Positions 33,345-42,340 of a stretch of 64,000 nucleotides of DNA are shown piece by piece. How positions within the stretch are numbered: the first letter of the stretch is position 1; each line of letters begins with the position of its first letter. The DNA is from Flavobacterium nitrogenifigens (lineage in GTDB: Bacteria; Bacteroidota; Bacteroidia; Flavobacteriales; Flavobacteriaceae): positions 62,001 to 126,000 of the forward strand of contig NZ_QJRI01000180.1 in assembly GCF_003254565.1 (NCBI RefSeq), read 5' to 3'. Under the pieces are notes generated by a model. It was not told the DNA's origin. It saw only the letters and a list, made by a program, of their open reading frames with translations, and searched no databases. The position numbers and the translations under genes are program-made.

Positions 33345-34766
33345 ATGAAAACACAAATAAACGGTACAGATATATTAGAATTAGGATTCCCAGAAGGAAA
33401 AATAATTGGGATTGCCTTAAAAATAAACAGCAAACGAAACGGATTCACAAGAGACGAAATGATTACCAATTTCAAAAACGTCTTAGAAACTCCGGAGAAT
33501 TATATTGACGATAAAATCTTCAGCAGACTGGCTGTGGCTTTAATCGAAAAATCGAATGAAAAACCAGAAGATTTCATTGCTTTAAATCAGAATCCGAATG
33601 CATATTCGGCTTACGGATTGGATCATATCGAAGACGGAGCCAGAAAACAAATGGAAGTTGCCATGAAACTGCCTGTTACGGTTGCCGGAGCTTTAATGCC
33701 AGACGCGCACCAAGGTTACGGATTACCGATTGGCGGAGTTTTAGCCACAAAAAATGCCATTATTCCTTATGGTGTTGGGGTTGATATTGGATGTAGAATG
33801 GCATTGTCGGTTTATGATATTCCTGCAGCTTTTTACTTTGAAAACGAAGCTAAATTCAAAAAAGAATTAATGGCGAATTCTATTTTTGGAGCAGGTCACG
33901 GATTTCACGGTCAGTACAAATCAGATCATGCGGTTTTGGAGAACGAGACTTTCAATATGAATCCGTTTGTGAAGAACTTGAAAGATAAAGCTTGGTCGCA
34001 ATTAGGATCTTCAGGTGGTGGAAATCACTTTGTGGAATTCGGAATCATGGAATTTGCTAAAGACGATGCGGTTTTGAATATCACAAAAGGAAAATACGTC
34101 GCTTTGTTAACACATTCGGGTTCACGCGGAATGGGAGCAACGATTGCAGGACATTATACTAAAATCGCCAAAGACGAATGTAAACTTCCAGAAGTAGCCA
34201 AAAACTTGGCGTATTTAGATATGAACTCGCAATTAGGACAAGAATATTGGCTGGCGATGAATTTGGCGGGAGATTACGCTTCGGCTTGTCACGAGATAAT
34301 CCATAACAAAATGGAACGTGCCTTGGGTGCGACGATTTTAGCCAAAGTCGAAAACCACCATAATTTCGCCTGGAAAGAAATCTGGAACGGAGAAGAAGTA
34401 ATCGTACATAGAAAAGGAGCAACCCCAGCCGGAAAAGGCGTTATGGGAATCATTCCGGGAAGTATGACCGCACCAGGATTTTTGATGAGAGGAAAAGGTG
34501 AGGAGAATGCCATTAATTCGGCTTCGCATGGAGCAGGAAGACAAATGAGCAGAACCCAAGCCATAAAAAACATCACACAAACCGAAATGAAATCGATCCT
34601 GAAAGATCATGGCGTTACGCTTATCGGAGCAGGTCTAGACGAAGCCCCAATGGCGTATAAAGATATCAATCAGGTGATGGAAGCGCAGAAAGAATTAGTG
34701 GATGTTGTAGCGAAGTTTACACCGAAATTGGTGAGAATGGCAGATGATGGAAGCAGGGAGGACTAG
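33345..34766 (+). CDS. rtcB: RtcB tRNA-splicing/RNA-repair ligase
   Basis: 473 residues from the ATG at 33345 (MKTQINGTDILELG); 7 upstream codons overlap a palindromic repeat. Family motifs are all present: DAHQGYGLPIGG (His122), VGVDIGCRM (Cys150), GGGNHFVEFG, LTHSGSRGMG, VENHHNFAW and NSASHGAGRQMSR with the guanylylated His395. RtcB joins 2',3'-cyclic-phosphate or 3'-phosphate ends to 5'-OH ends using GTP and Mn2+. It is downstream of Ro60 and the Y-RNA array. No RtcA cyclase, archease or RtcR activator is seen in this window. Confidence 0.96.
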   Translation: MKTQINGTDILELGFPEGKIIGIALKINSKRNGFTRDEMITNFKNVLETPENYIDDKIFSRLAVALIEKSNEKPEDFIALNQNPNAYSAYGLDHIEDGARKQMEVAMKLPVTVAGALMPDAHQGYGLPIGGVLATKNAIIPYGVGVDIGCRMALSVYDIPAAFYFENEAKFKKELMANSIFGAGHGFHGQYKSDHAVLENETFNMNPFVKNLKDKAWSQLGSSGGGNHFVEFGIMEFAKDDAVLNITKGKYVALLTHSGSRGMGATIAGHYTKIAKDECKLPEVAKNLAYLDMNSQLGQEYWLAMNLAGDYASACHEIIHNKMERALGATILAKVENHHNFAWKEIWNGEEVIVHRKGATPAGKGVMGIIPGSMTAPGFLMRGKGEENAINSASHGAGRQMSRTQAIKNITQTEMKSILKDHGVTLIGAGLDEAPMAYKDINQVMEAQKELVDVVAKFTPKLVRMADDGSRED

Positions 34767-34816
34767 TGGTCAGTGGTCAGTTTTTTAGTGTTCAGTCTCG
34801 GTCACAGTTTTCAGTG

Positions 34817-34840
34817 TAGAGGCGCACTGCAGTGCGTCTA
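34817..34840. repeat. REP palindrome of the GTAGAGACGCACTGCAGTGCGTCT family
   Basis: TAGAGGCGCACTGCAGTGCGTCTA pairs fully except at one position. A sister copy is at 50504-50527, next to the promoter of the tRNA-mimic RNA. Confidence 0.65.
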
Positions 34841-34846
34841 ACGCCC

Positions 34847-34953
34847 AGTTTGTCATCCTGAGGAACGAAGGATCACACTAGAAACTCTACAAAGATTGGC
34901 GATTCTCTTTGAGGAATATTGGATGTGATCCTTCGTTCCTCAGGATGACAAAC
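34847..34953. repeat. REP-like palindrome downstream of rtcB
   Basis: Arms of about 30 bases beginning AGTTTGTCATCCTGAGGAAC and ending GAGGATGACAAAC-type complement (34847-34876, 34924-34953). It shares the arm start and the ACAAAGATTGG core with the copy at 33046-33182, so the two related elements flank rtcB. Confidence 0.75.
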
Positions 34954-34977
34954 GGTGTGGTTAAAGATTTTTCACGC

Positions 34978-34995
34978 TCCCGATAGCTATCGGGA
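34978..34995. repeat. 18-bp palindrome TCCCGATAGCTATCGGGA, copy 2
   Basis: Identical to 33306-33323 and 43621-43638. Together with the REP at 34847-34953 and the CTTAG repeats it fills the 359-base gap between rtcB and tatD; no gene is visible there. Confidence 0.7.
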
Positions 34996-35014
34996 TTGCG
35001 AGATTAAAAACAAA

Positions 35015-35118
35015 AACTTAGCGTCCTAGTGCCTTAGTGGCAAAAAATAAAAAATAATTTAAGGCAACAGAGAGAAAAAAACCTTAGCACCTTAGCCTCT
35101 TAGAACCTTAGCAACTTT
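35015..35118. repeat. CTTAG-rich intergenic repeat tract
   Basis: Two clusters of the form CTTAGCxxCTTAG (around 35015-35042 and 35082-35113) made of 8-10 base degenerate units. A similar tract lies at 49600-49686. It is non-coding and directly precedes tatD. Confidence 0.5.
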
Positions 35119-35125
35119 AAAAAAA

Positions 35126-35923
35126 ATGAATTACATAGACATAGGAATCAACCTAACCAACAAACAATTCCAAAACGACATAGACGATGTCGTACAAGAC
35201 GCGCTCGATGCCGATGTATCGCAAATGATACTCACAGGCACCAGCGTACGAAATAGCGAAGAATCTGCGAAGATTGCGCGACAATACCCAAGCGTATTAT
35301 ATGCTACGGCGGGAATACATCCGCATGATGCGAAGAGTTTTGATGCGCAGAGTATTTCGAAACTCAGGAAATTATTAGAACTGAAACACGTAGTTTCTGT
35401 TGGGGAATGCGGACTCGATTTTGATCGTGATTTTTCGCCCCGAAACAAACAGGAAGAATGTTACAAAGCCCAGCTCGAATTGGCGATTGAAGTTCAGAAA
35501 CCGTTGTTTTTGCACGAAAGAAGCGCTTTTAGTTCATTTATGAATATTACGAAAGACTATCTGCCGAAACTGCCAAAAGCCGTTGTACATTGTTTTACGG
35601 GAACGTTGCAGGAAGCCAAAACCTATCTCGATAACGGATTTTATTTGGGTTTTACGGGAGCGATTTCAGATGCCAAGCGTTTCAGCCATTTAAAAGAAGT
35701 CATTCAGTACGTACCGCTCGACCGAATGATGATTGAAACCGATGCGCCATTTATGCTTCCTAAAAATGTTCCGAACAGTCTCTTAAAGAAATACCACGAA
35801 CGCCGTTGCGAACCTGCTTTTCTGCCATATGTTGCCGGAACAATTGCACAGTTTAAAGGAATTACTTTGGCTAAAGTAGCGGAGGAAACTACTAAGAATT
35901 CTAAAAGCTTTTTTGGGATTTAA
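35126..35923 (+). CDS. tatD: TatD-family metal-dependent nuclease
   Basis: 265 residues. Family metal-site motifs appear in order: MNYIDIGINLT, ATAGIHPHDA, SVGECGLDFDRD, FLHERSA, VVHCFTG and MIETDAPFMLP. TatD proteins are Mg2+-dependent 3'-5' exonucleases acting on DNA and RNA, and have been linked to RNA quality control and repair of oxidative DNA damage. Standing after Ro60, Y RNAs and rtcB, a role in trimming RNA ends is plausible but is an inference. It may alternatively be an unrelated house-keeping neighbour. Confidence 0.92.
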   Translation: MNYIDIGINLTNKQFQNDIDDVVQDALDADVSQMILTGTSVRNSEESAKIARQYPSVLYATAGIHPHDAKSFDAQSISKLRKLLELKHVVSVGECGLDFDRDFSPRNKQEECYKAQLELAIEVQKPLFLHERSAFSSFMNITKDYLPKLPKAVVHCFTGTLQEAKTYLDNGFYLGFTGAISDAKRFSHLKEVIQYVPLDRMMIETDAPFMLPKNVPNSLLKKYHERRCEPAFLPYVAGTIAQFKGITLAKVAEETTKNSKSFFGI

Positions 35924-36161
35924 GTCTTAATTATAAAGATTATTTGTTGGCTTTTAAATCAGGTGTTTGTACTTGTTTTGAAGGCTTTTTGATTGTATAT
36001 ATTTGAGGTAGAGAAATAATGAAAATAAATTCATGAAAAAAATATGCAAAATAATATTATTAGGTCAATGTTTATTAAAATTTAAAACGATATAAAATAT
36101 TTTTAAATTAATTTTATCTCATACATTGTGTATTTTTACACAAATTTGATAGTAATAAATA

Positions 36162-38474
36162 ATGAATTCAGAAGATAATAATTTACAGTCTTTAAAAGAA
36201 AAGTTAAATTTAGAACTTCAAAAGGAAGTATCTGATAATGATTTGATTCTTGAGCTTTCTCATCAAATTGCAAATCTAGATTTAAACAATATTCGTTTTT
36301 CTGTTGATGCTGGTGTAATTAATAGGTTGGGTAGAGAACTTGTAGGAAGAAATGAAACAGCTGTTTCAGAACTAGTTAAAAATGCTTATGACTCTGATGC
36401 ATTATCTGTGAATTTGTATTTTGAACAATGTGATAGGCCCGGAGGAAAATTAGTAATTGATGATACTGGATTAGGGATGACAAGGGATCAATTAGTGAAA
36501 GGGTTTATGACAATATCTTCTAGTGATAAAATACATAATCCAAAGTCGTTAAGATATGGTAGAACACGAGCTGGACAAAAAGGTATAGGTCGCTTTGCTA
36601 CTCAAAGAATAGGAGAAATTTTGACAATAATAACACAAACTCTTGATTCTGATAAAGCATTAAAAGTAACTATTAATTGGGATAAATACGAAATTGATTC
36701 TAATTTGCTTTTGATTTCAAATAAAATAGAAGAAATTCCAAAAGAAAAAGATGAAGGGACAACTCTTATAATTGATAAAGTAAGAGAGGGATGGTCAGAT
36801 TCAATGATACAAAGAGCTTATAAATATATATCGGATTTGTTACAACCTTTTCCTTTATCGGAGCGACTTGAAAAAAATGAAAAAGATCCGGGTTTTAAAG
36901 TTACTTTTTATAGAAATGGAAATTTAATTATTGATGAAGAAAGTGCATTTTTTCAACACGCACTTGCAGAAATTGAAGCATATGTTGATGAAGAAGGACA
37001 GGGTTATTATTCATTTAAAAGTGATAAGTTATCAATTCCAGAGGAATTGTATTTAGTTGGTAAAAAAGATAGGGAGGATAAATATGATGCTTTAAGAAAT
37101 GTCCATTTGAAAGCGTACTATTTTATATATAATGGAAATCAAACTTCATTCATACCAAAAACCGTCAATTCATATATACTTGAGAATGCAAAAGAACATG
37201 GTGGAATTAGGCTTTATAGAAACGGATTTAGAGTTTTGCCTTATGCTGAAAAAAATGATGATTGGCTTACGTTGGATGCCTCTATGAGAAGAAGAAGTAT
37301 TTTGGCTGCGCATTCTAATTTACATTTTTTTGGTTTTGTTGAGGTTATTGATAAAGATGGAATAAATTTTCAAGAATTATCAAGTAGAGAAGGATTATTA
37401 GAAACTCTTGCATTTGCAGAGCTTAAAGATTTTGGATACAAGGTTTTAACTGACGTGGCAGTCAAAATTTCGCAAATAAGATTAAAAAAAGGTACAGCAG
37501 GGCAAAAAGATTGGGATAAAAAAACATCTTTGGATATAATAAAGGAAGTTAAACAAGAATTTAATGAAATAATTATAGACGATGAGATTAATAAAAATCA
37601 AAATAATCCCGATTCAAAGCAAGATATTTCGATAAAATTAAAAACAATTAATGAAAAGATAATTGAGTTAGAATTAGTACAGCAACAAGAAACTTCGGAA
37701 AGTGAAGAAAAGACTAAAGAATTAGTTAAAGAAATACAAATGTTGAGGATTTTAGCTGGTTTGGGACTAACTATTGGCGAATTTGTCCATGAAGTAAATC
37801 ATTATGAACCAGCATTTAAATACGATGCTGAGTATTTAACAAATTTCGTCGAAGATTCACATGCTAAAAATGTGGGTTATAGGTTGCAAAAAAATCTTGA
37901 GGCATTTACCGTTTACACGTCTTTTTTTAAAGATGCTATTTCTAAAAATGTTAATCGGGAATTAAAACCAATAGAACTTCGAGAACCAGTTTCTAGTTTT
38001 ATTGAAATTATTACACCAGATTTAGAAAGAAGTAATATCGCTTTAGAAAAGCCAAATTTTAATGGCTATAATTTGTTTACTTGTCCAATGCATTCTTCAG
38101 AATGGTCTTCCATTTTATTTAATTTTTATACTAATTCAAAAAAGGCTATTGCAAAAAAAGCTGTACTTGGAAAAATTAGTATTGATGCCGGAAAGATTGG
38201 CAAGAAAGTGTATTTGGAGTTTTCTGACAATGGCATTGGTATTGCTCCTGAAAAAGAAGATCAAATTTTTGATGCTTTTTACACAACGAGCAATCCATCA
38301 GGAAATAATTCAACTGAATTAGAGGAATTGTCAGGAACAGGCTTAGGACTTAAAATTGTAAAAGATATTATTGAAGGTTATGGTGGAGAGGTTTTTGTTA
38401 CAAAACCAAAAGAAAATTATTCCACAACAATAAGAATAGAATTACCAAAAACTGAAATAAATGATTATGAATAA
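36162..38474 (+). CDS. Protein with two GHKL ATPase domains (Hsp90/MutL-like plus histidine-kinase-like)
   Basis: 770 residues. The N-terminal ATPase has ETAVSELVKNAYDSDA (N-box, Glu70/Asn74), VIDDTGLGM (100-106) and GQKGIGRFATQRIG (138-151), as in Hsp90/MutL/MORC. A coiled-coil region follows (about 490-530). The C-terminal part is histidine-kinase-like: FVHEVNH (His543, His547) in the place of the H-box, NFYTNSKKA (Asn658), FSDNGIGI (Asp689), FDAFYTT and SGTGLGLKIVKDI. There is no membrane segment, so it is a cytosolic sensor. It overlaps the start of a receiver-domain gene, then an unknown gene and a DNA methyltransferase. The strand and codon use are much more AT-rich than the flanks, pointing to transfer. 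Confidence 0.82.
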   Translation: MNSEDNNLQSLKEKLNLELQKEVSDNDLILELSHQIANLDLNNIRFSVDAGVINRLGRELVGRNETAVSELVKNAYDSDALSVNLYFEQCDRPGGKLVIDDTGLGMTRDQLVKGFMTISSSDKIHNPKSLRYGRTRAGQKGIGRFATQRIGEILTIITQTLDSDKALKVTINWDKYEIDSNLLLISNKIEEIPKEKDEGTTLIIDKVREGWSDSMIQRAYKYISDLLQPFPLSERLEKNEKDPGFKVTFYRNGNLIIDEESAFFQHALAEIEAYVDEEGQGYYSFKSDKLSIPEELYLVGKKDREDKYDALRNVHLKAYYFIYNGNQTSFIPKTVNSYILENAKEHGGIRLYRNGFRVLPYAEKNDDWLTLDASMRRRSILAAHSNLHFFGFVEVIDKDGINFQELSSREGLLETLAFAELKDFGYKVLTDVAVKISQIRLKKGTAGQKDWDKKTSLDIIKEVKQEFNEIIIDDEINKNQNNPDSKQDISIKLKTINEKIIELELVQQQETSESEEKTKELVKEIQMLRILAGLGLTIGEFVHEVNHYEPAFKYDAEYLTNFVEDSHAKNVGYRLQKNLEAFTVYTSFFKDAISKNVNRELKPIELREPVSSFIEIITPDLERSNIALEKPNFNGYNLFTCPMHSSEWSSILFNFYTNSKKAIAKKAVLGKISIDAGKIGKKVYLEFSDNGIGIAPEKEDQIFDAFYTTSNPSGNNSTELEELSGTGLGLKIVKDIIEGYGGEVFVTKPKENYSTTIRIELPKTEINDYE

Positions 38475-39582
38475 ATATAAAATTTTTTATATTGATGATG
38501 AAAAAGATAGTCTAATTAATCCTATTAAGGAGAAATTAGAGTCTAAAAATATCTTGGAGGTTACTTTAAATAAACCTAAGAATTTTGAAAGTGAACTAGA
38601 TATATTGACTCAAGATCTTAAAAATTATGATGCTTTAATTTTAGATTTGCAATTAAATGGCCCCCAGGAAGACACGTTTGATGAAAATGGGGAAAAATTT
38701 AAAGTACGATATCAGGCTCCTCCCTTGGCTCAAATGCTTAGAACTTTAGCGTCTGAAGGCTCTTTGCCAGATATGCCAATTATATTGTGTTCAACTGAAA
38801 CTAAAATTAAGGATTCATTTAGTAGAGATTTTACTAGTCATGATTTATTTGACTGGACATTTTTGAAAGATGATATAAATGAAATTACTATCAAGAAAAT
38901 AGTTTCCTTAATTGATGGATATAGAGTTATAAATTCAGACAAGAAAAACTTTTCCCATTTTCTTAATAGGGATTATAAAGAATTAGATGAAAGAATATTG
39001 TCACGATTTGTTTGTGAAGATAATCCTCCTCCGCATGAAATAGCTAGAACTATATTTAAGGATATTATTCAGCCAATAGGTCTTTTGGTAAATGAAGTAA
39101 CTTTAGCTGCTAGATTGGGGATTAATATTTCAGAATCAAAGGATTGGGGTAAGCTATGTGGCTATTTTTCTTCAGGTGAATATAAAGGAATTTTTAATGA
39201 TAGTTGGAAAAGATGGTGGAATGATTTAGTTATTGATATTTTTGAAGGTATTACAAGTGAGAATCTAGCTAGTTTAGATGCTGTATCACGAGTTACTCTT
39301 TTAATTGAAAAGACAGGTTTAAGAGAGTTAGTTGTTGCTGAGCCAATAAAATTATTTGAAAGTAATAATTACTGGAATGTTTGTGAAGTTACTGGTATGC
39401 CATTAGATCCATTTGAAGGCTTTAAAATTATAGGGAAGGAAGAACCAAAGCCATGGCAAGATTATGCATATGTATCTTTATTTGCAATTGTAGAGAAACC
39501 TAAAATTGTTGATAAAATGGGAATAAAAATTCATCCAACAGAAATTGATAGACTAGCTATTGAACGAATAAAAATTGATTAG
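38467..39582 (+). CDS. Receiver-domain protein with an unknown C-terminal output domain
   Basis: 371 residues from the ATG at 38467; an ATG at 38461 is also possible. It overlaps the end of the dual-GHKL gene by a few bases, so translation is coupled. The receiver residues are IFYIDDEKDS (Asp10, Asp11), LILDLQL (Asp60, phospho-acceptor), CST (109-110) and FLKDD (Lys134). An insertion of about 25 residues follows Asp60. The C-terminal about 220 residues (PHEIARTIFKDIIQPIGLLVNEVTLAARLGI and onward) match no family I recognise and show no DNA-binding motif. It probably receives phosphate from the upstream kinase-like protein. Confidence 0.75.
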   Translation: MNKYKIFYIDDEKDSLINPIKEKLESKNILEVTLNKPKNFESELDILTQDLKNYDALILDLQLNGPQEDTFDENGEKFKVRYQAPPLAQMLRTLASEGSLPDMPIILCSTETKIKDSFSRDFTSHDLFDWTFLKDDINEITIKKIVSLIDGYRVINSDKKNFSHFLNRDYKELDERILSRFVCEDNPPPHEIARTIFKDIIQPIGLLVNEVTLAARLGINISESKDWGKLCGYFSSGEYKGIFNDSWKRWWNDLVIDIFEGITSENLASLDAVSRVTLLIEKTGLRELVVAEPIKLFESNNYWNVCEVTGMPLDPFEGFKIIGKEEPKPWQDYAYVSLFAIVEKPKIVDKMGIKIHPTEIDRLAIERIKID

Positions 39583-40380
39583 ATGACAATAGATAATAAA
39601 AATTATAATTATCGCCTAGAGTTGGCTAATGAATTAAATACTTTAAAGGCAGTTTTAAATTCAAATCAAATAAATAAAAAATCAATTGATTCAATTGACA
39701 GAGCTATCAAAAGATTACAAAATAAAACTGATTTACCACCAACAAAGTTTGATGAAAAAGAAGGTAAGGAATTAGGGACGCCTTTGAGCTGGGGATATAA
39801 AATAAGTGATTTTACATTAGAGATTGATATTTCAAATAATATTCAATATCCTAAAACAGTGAAAAAAGCAATACTAGAATTTAGTATTGATTTGAAAGGT
39901 GAATATTCGGAAGATGGTAAAGGTACTAAAGACCCATTTAAGCATTTAGAATTTAATATTGTGATTGAAGGAAAATCGAGAGGTCAAAAAGATCATATAC
40001 TTTCGTATCATTTGGATAGACATATAGAAGGCGGTAATCCATCTAATGAAGTTCATCCAATTTATCATTTTCAAATGGGTGGACGAAAATTGAGTGGGTA
40101 TAATTCTGTTGGAAAAAATTTTGGGAATCATTTAATTTTAGATAATCCACGATTTATGCATTACCCAATGGACTTTATTTCTGGTTTGGACTTTATTTTA
40201 TCAAATTTTGCTCCAGTTTTATGGCGAAAAGTTAAAAAAGATCCACGCTATATCAAGATTTTAAGGAATGCCCAAGAGAGAACATTAAAACCATTTATAG
40301 CAAGTTTCGCAAATCATTTTGGATTTCATACAATTACTAAAGATTGGAATACAAAAGATATTTGCCCTCAAATAATATAA
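39583..40380 (+). CDS. Unknown protein of the GHKL/receiver/methyltransferase cassette
   Basis: 265 residues, starting at the base after the previous stop and overlapping the next start as TAATG. The N-terminal about 60 residues are helical and charged; the rest is mixed alpha/beta. LEFNIVIEGKSRG (about residue 125) has an E-x-K arrangement like the core of PD-(D/E)xK nucleases, and a His-rich stretch SYHLDRHIEGG plus HPIYHFQMGG follows. I cannot place it in a family. In a cassette with a methyltransferase but no recognised endonuclease, it is the first candidate for the effector or nuclease; this is speculative. Confidence 0.6.
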   Translation: MTIDNKNYNYRLELANELNTLKAVLNSNQINKKSIDSIDRAIKRLQNKTDLPPTKFDEKEGKELGTPLSWGYKISDFTLEIDISNNIQYPKTVKKAILEFSIDLKGEYSEDGKGTKDPFKHLEFNIVIEGKSRGQKDHILSYHLDRHIEGGNPSNEVHPIYHFQMGGRKLSGYNSVGKNFGNHLILDNPRFMHYPMDFISGLDFILSNFAPVLWRKVKKDPRYIKILRNAQERTLKPFIASFANHFGFHTITKDWNTKDICPQII

Positions 40381-42221
40381 TGAAACAAGAAGCATTAAGA
40401 TTTTTAAAAGCATATTCTTTTGATCCATATAAAATAGATAGATTATTAGTCTCTGCTTTTTTATATTCACGAAAAATTTTATCAATTGAGAATGAAAATA
40501 TAAAAAGACTTTTGATTACAGAAAATTGTGATGATTATATTTCATTACAAAATTTTTTAAGAATTCAGGAATTATCAACTTTTGAAGATTTAATTAAGGC
40601 TTTTGAATTCGTAATATCACCAGAAGACAAAGTGATAACAGGTGCTATATATACACCTGATTACATTAGAAATTATATTCTGGACAATACATTTTCTAAT
40701 TATAGCAATTTTGATAAAATAAAGATATGTGATCCGGCATGTGGTTGTGCTGGTTTTTTATTTAATGCAGCTAAAAAATTAAAGAGTTTGTCTAATAGGT
40801 CGTATTCTGATATTTTTAAATCAAATATATTTGGTTTAGATATACAAGAATATTCTATTAATAGATCAGAAATATTACTTTCATTATTAGCGATAAACGA
40901 TGGAGAAGACAAGAAAAAGTTTAAGTTTAATCTTTTTAATGGAAATGCTTTAATTTTTGAATGGAATAAAAAAATTTTAAATTTTAAAGGTTTTGACATT
41001 GTTATAGGAAACCCTCCATATGTGTGTTCTCGTAATATTGATCTTACGACAAAAGAATATTTAAAATTTTGGAGCGTCTGTTTATCAGGCCATCCAGATT
41101 TATATATTCCTTTTTTTGAGATAGGATTAAGTGTTCTCAAAAGGAATGGTATTTTAGGATATATTACAATGAATACATTTTTTAAGAGTGTAAACGGTAG
41201 AGCATTAAGAGAATATTTTCAAAGAGAAAAAAATAAATTTGTATTAATTGATTTTGGAGGAACACAAATTTTTAATTCTAAATCAGCATATACATGCATA
41301 TGTTTGATAAAAAAAACAAATTCAAGATTTTTGGAATATTTAAGATTGACTAATCCTAAAGAACTTGATTCTTTAACTTTGGATTTAACTAAAATTTCTT
41401 ATTCATCACTTGAAAGTCTCAATGGATGGAATCTTCAAAAAATGGATCTTTTAAATAAAATTGAGTCTATAGGTGTTCCTTTAGGAGAAAAATTTAAGAC
41501 TAGAAATGGAATAGCAACCTTGAAAAATGATATTTATATTTTTGATCCAATTAAGGAAGATGATAAATATTTTTATTTAGAAAATGGTGGTTGTTATCCT
41601 ATTGAAAAGGAAATATGTAGAGAAATTATAAACCCTAATAAGCTTATAAAGATTAATTCGATAGACTCTTTGAAGAAGAAAATTATATTCCCTTATTATT
41701 ATGAAAAGGAGACTCCAAAATTAATTAAAGAAAATGATTTAAAGAGTAAGTATCCAAAAGCATATAATTATTTAAGAGATAAAAAAGATATACTAGAAAC
41801 AAGAGATAAAGGAAATGGGAAGTATGAAAATTGGTTTGCTTACGGTAGAAATCAGTCACTTGAAAAATTAAGATACAAACTTTTTTTTCCACATATAACA
41901 CCAATGATTCCTAATTTTGTTTTAAATCTTGATGAAAATTTATTGTTTCATAACGGGTTAGCTTTAATTAGCGACAATGAAAGAGATTTGTTGTTTATGC
42001 AAAAAATAATGAGCTCTAAAATTTTTTGGTTTTATGTTATAAATTCGAGTAAGCCTTATGGAGCAGGATATTTTTCTTTAAGTAGAAATTATATTAAAAG
42101 ATTTGGAGTTTATGATTTTACTGAAAATGAAATTAATCAGTTAATAGAAGAAGATGATGAAGAAAAAATTAATGATTTCATTGGTTTAAAGTATGGAATT
42201 GATATGAACTTGTTAAGCTGA
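40380..42221 (+). CDS. Eco57I/type IIG-like N6-adenine DNA methyltransferase
   Basis: 613 residues from the ATG at 40380, which overlaps the previous stop (TAATG). Upstream in-frame codons lie inside the previous gene. ITGAIYTPDYI (88-97) and CDPACGCAGF (117-126, motif I) bind SAM. VIGNPPYV (208-215, motif IV) is the adenine-N6 catalytic motif. The C-terminal half (about 370-600, KFKTRNGIATLKNDIYIF; PHITPMIPNFVLN; SSKPYGAGYFSLSRNYIKRF) looks like a TaqI-type target-recognition domain. No nuclease domain is fused, unlike true Eco57I. It ends the four-gene cassette and is very AT-rich. Confidence 0.87.
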   Translation: MKQEALRFLKAYSFDPYKIDRLLVSAFLYSRKILSIENENIKRLLITENCDDYISLQNFLRIQELSTFEDLIKAFEFVISPEDKVITGAIYTPDYIRNYILDNTFSNYSNFDKIKICDPACGCAGFLFNAAKKLKSLSNRSYSDIFKSNIFGLDIQEYSINRSEILLSLLAINDGEDKKKFKFNLFNGNALIFEWNKKILNFKGFDIVIGNPPYVCSRNIDLTTKEYLKFWSVCLSGHPDLYIPFFEIGLSVLKRNGILGYITMNTFFKSVNGRALREYFQREKNKFVLIDFGGTQIFNSKSAYTCICLIKKTNSRFLEYLRLTNPKELDSLTLDLTKISYSSLESLNGWNLQKMDLLNKIESIGVPLGEKFKTRNGIATLKNDIYIFDPIKEDDKYFYLENGGCYPIEKEICREIINPNKLIKINSIDSLKKKIIFPYYYEKETPKLIKENDLKSKYPKAYNYLRDKKDILETRDKGNGKYENWFAYGRNQSLEKLRYKLFFPHITPMIPNFVLNLDENLLFHNGLALISDNERDLLFMQKIMSSKIFWFYVINSSKPYGAGYFSLSRNYIKRFGVYDFTENEINQLIEEDDEEKINDFIGLKYGIDMNLLS

Positions 42222-42328
42222 TTCTAATTTTTAATGATTAAAAAGAAAAGTAGAAAGAATATTTTAATACTAAGTTTTAATTTTGAAAAAAAAAAGTAAG
42301 TTTTTTCTTTCTTTTAAAAATAAAAGTA

Positions 42329-42336
42329 TATCTTTG
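42329..42336 (+). promoter_or_regulatory. -7 box of the structured RNA
   Basis: TATCTTTG, a full TAnnTTTG match. Transcription would begin at about 42341, the first base of the structured region. The -33 region is a T/C-rich run without a clear TTTG. Confidence 0.55.
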
Positions 42337-42340
42337 CAGA

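Noticed and set aside
35015..35118. Remnant protein-coding sequence suggested by regular 8-10 base spacing of CTTAG words
   Set aside because: The spacing is not a multiple of three and stops occur in all frames; it is a simple intergenic repeat.
36001..36161. Attachment site or integrase for the methyltransferase cassette
   Set aside because: No integrase, tRNA gene or direct repeats were found at 35924-36161 or 42222-42330; the mode of insertion is unknown.
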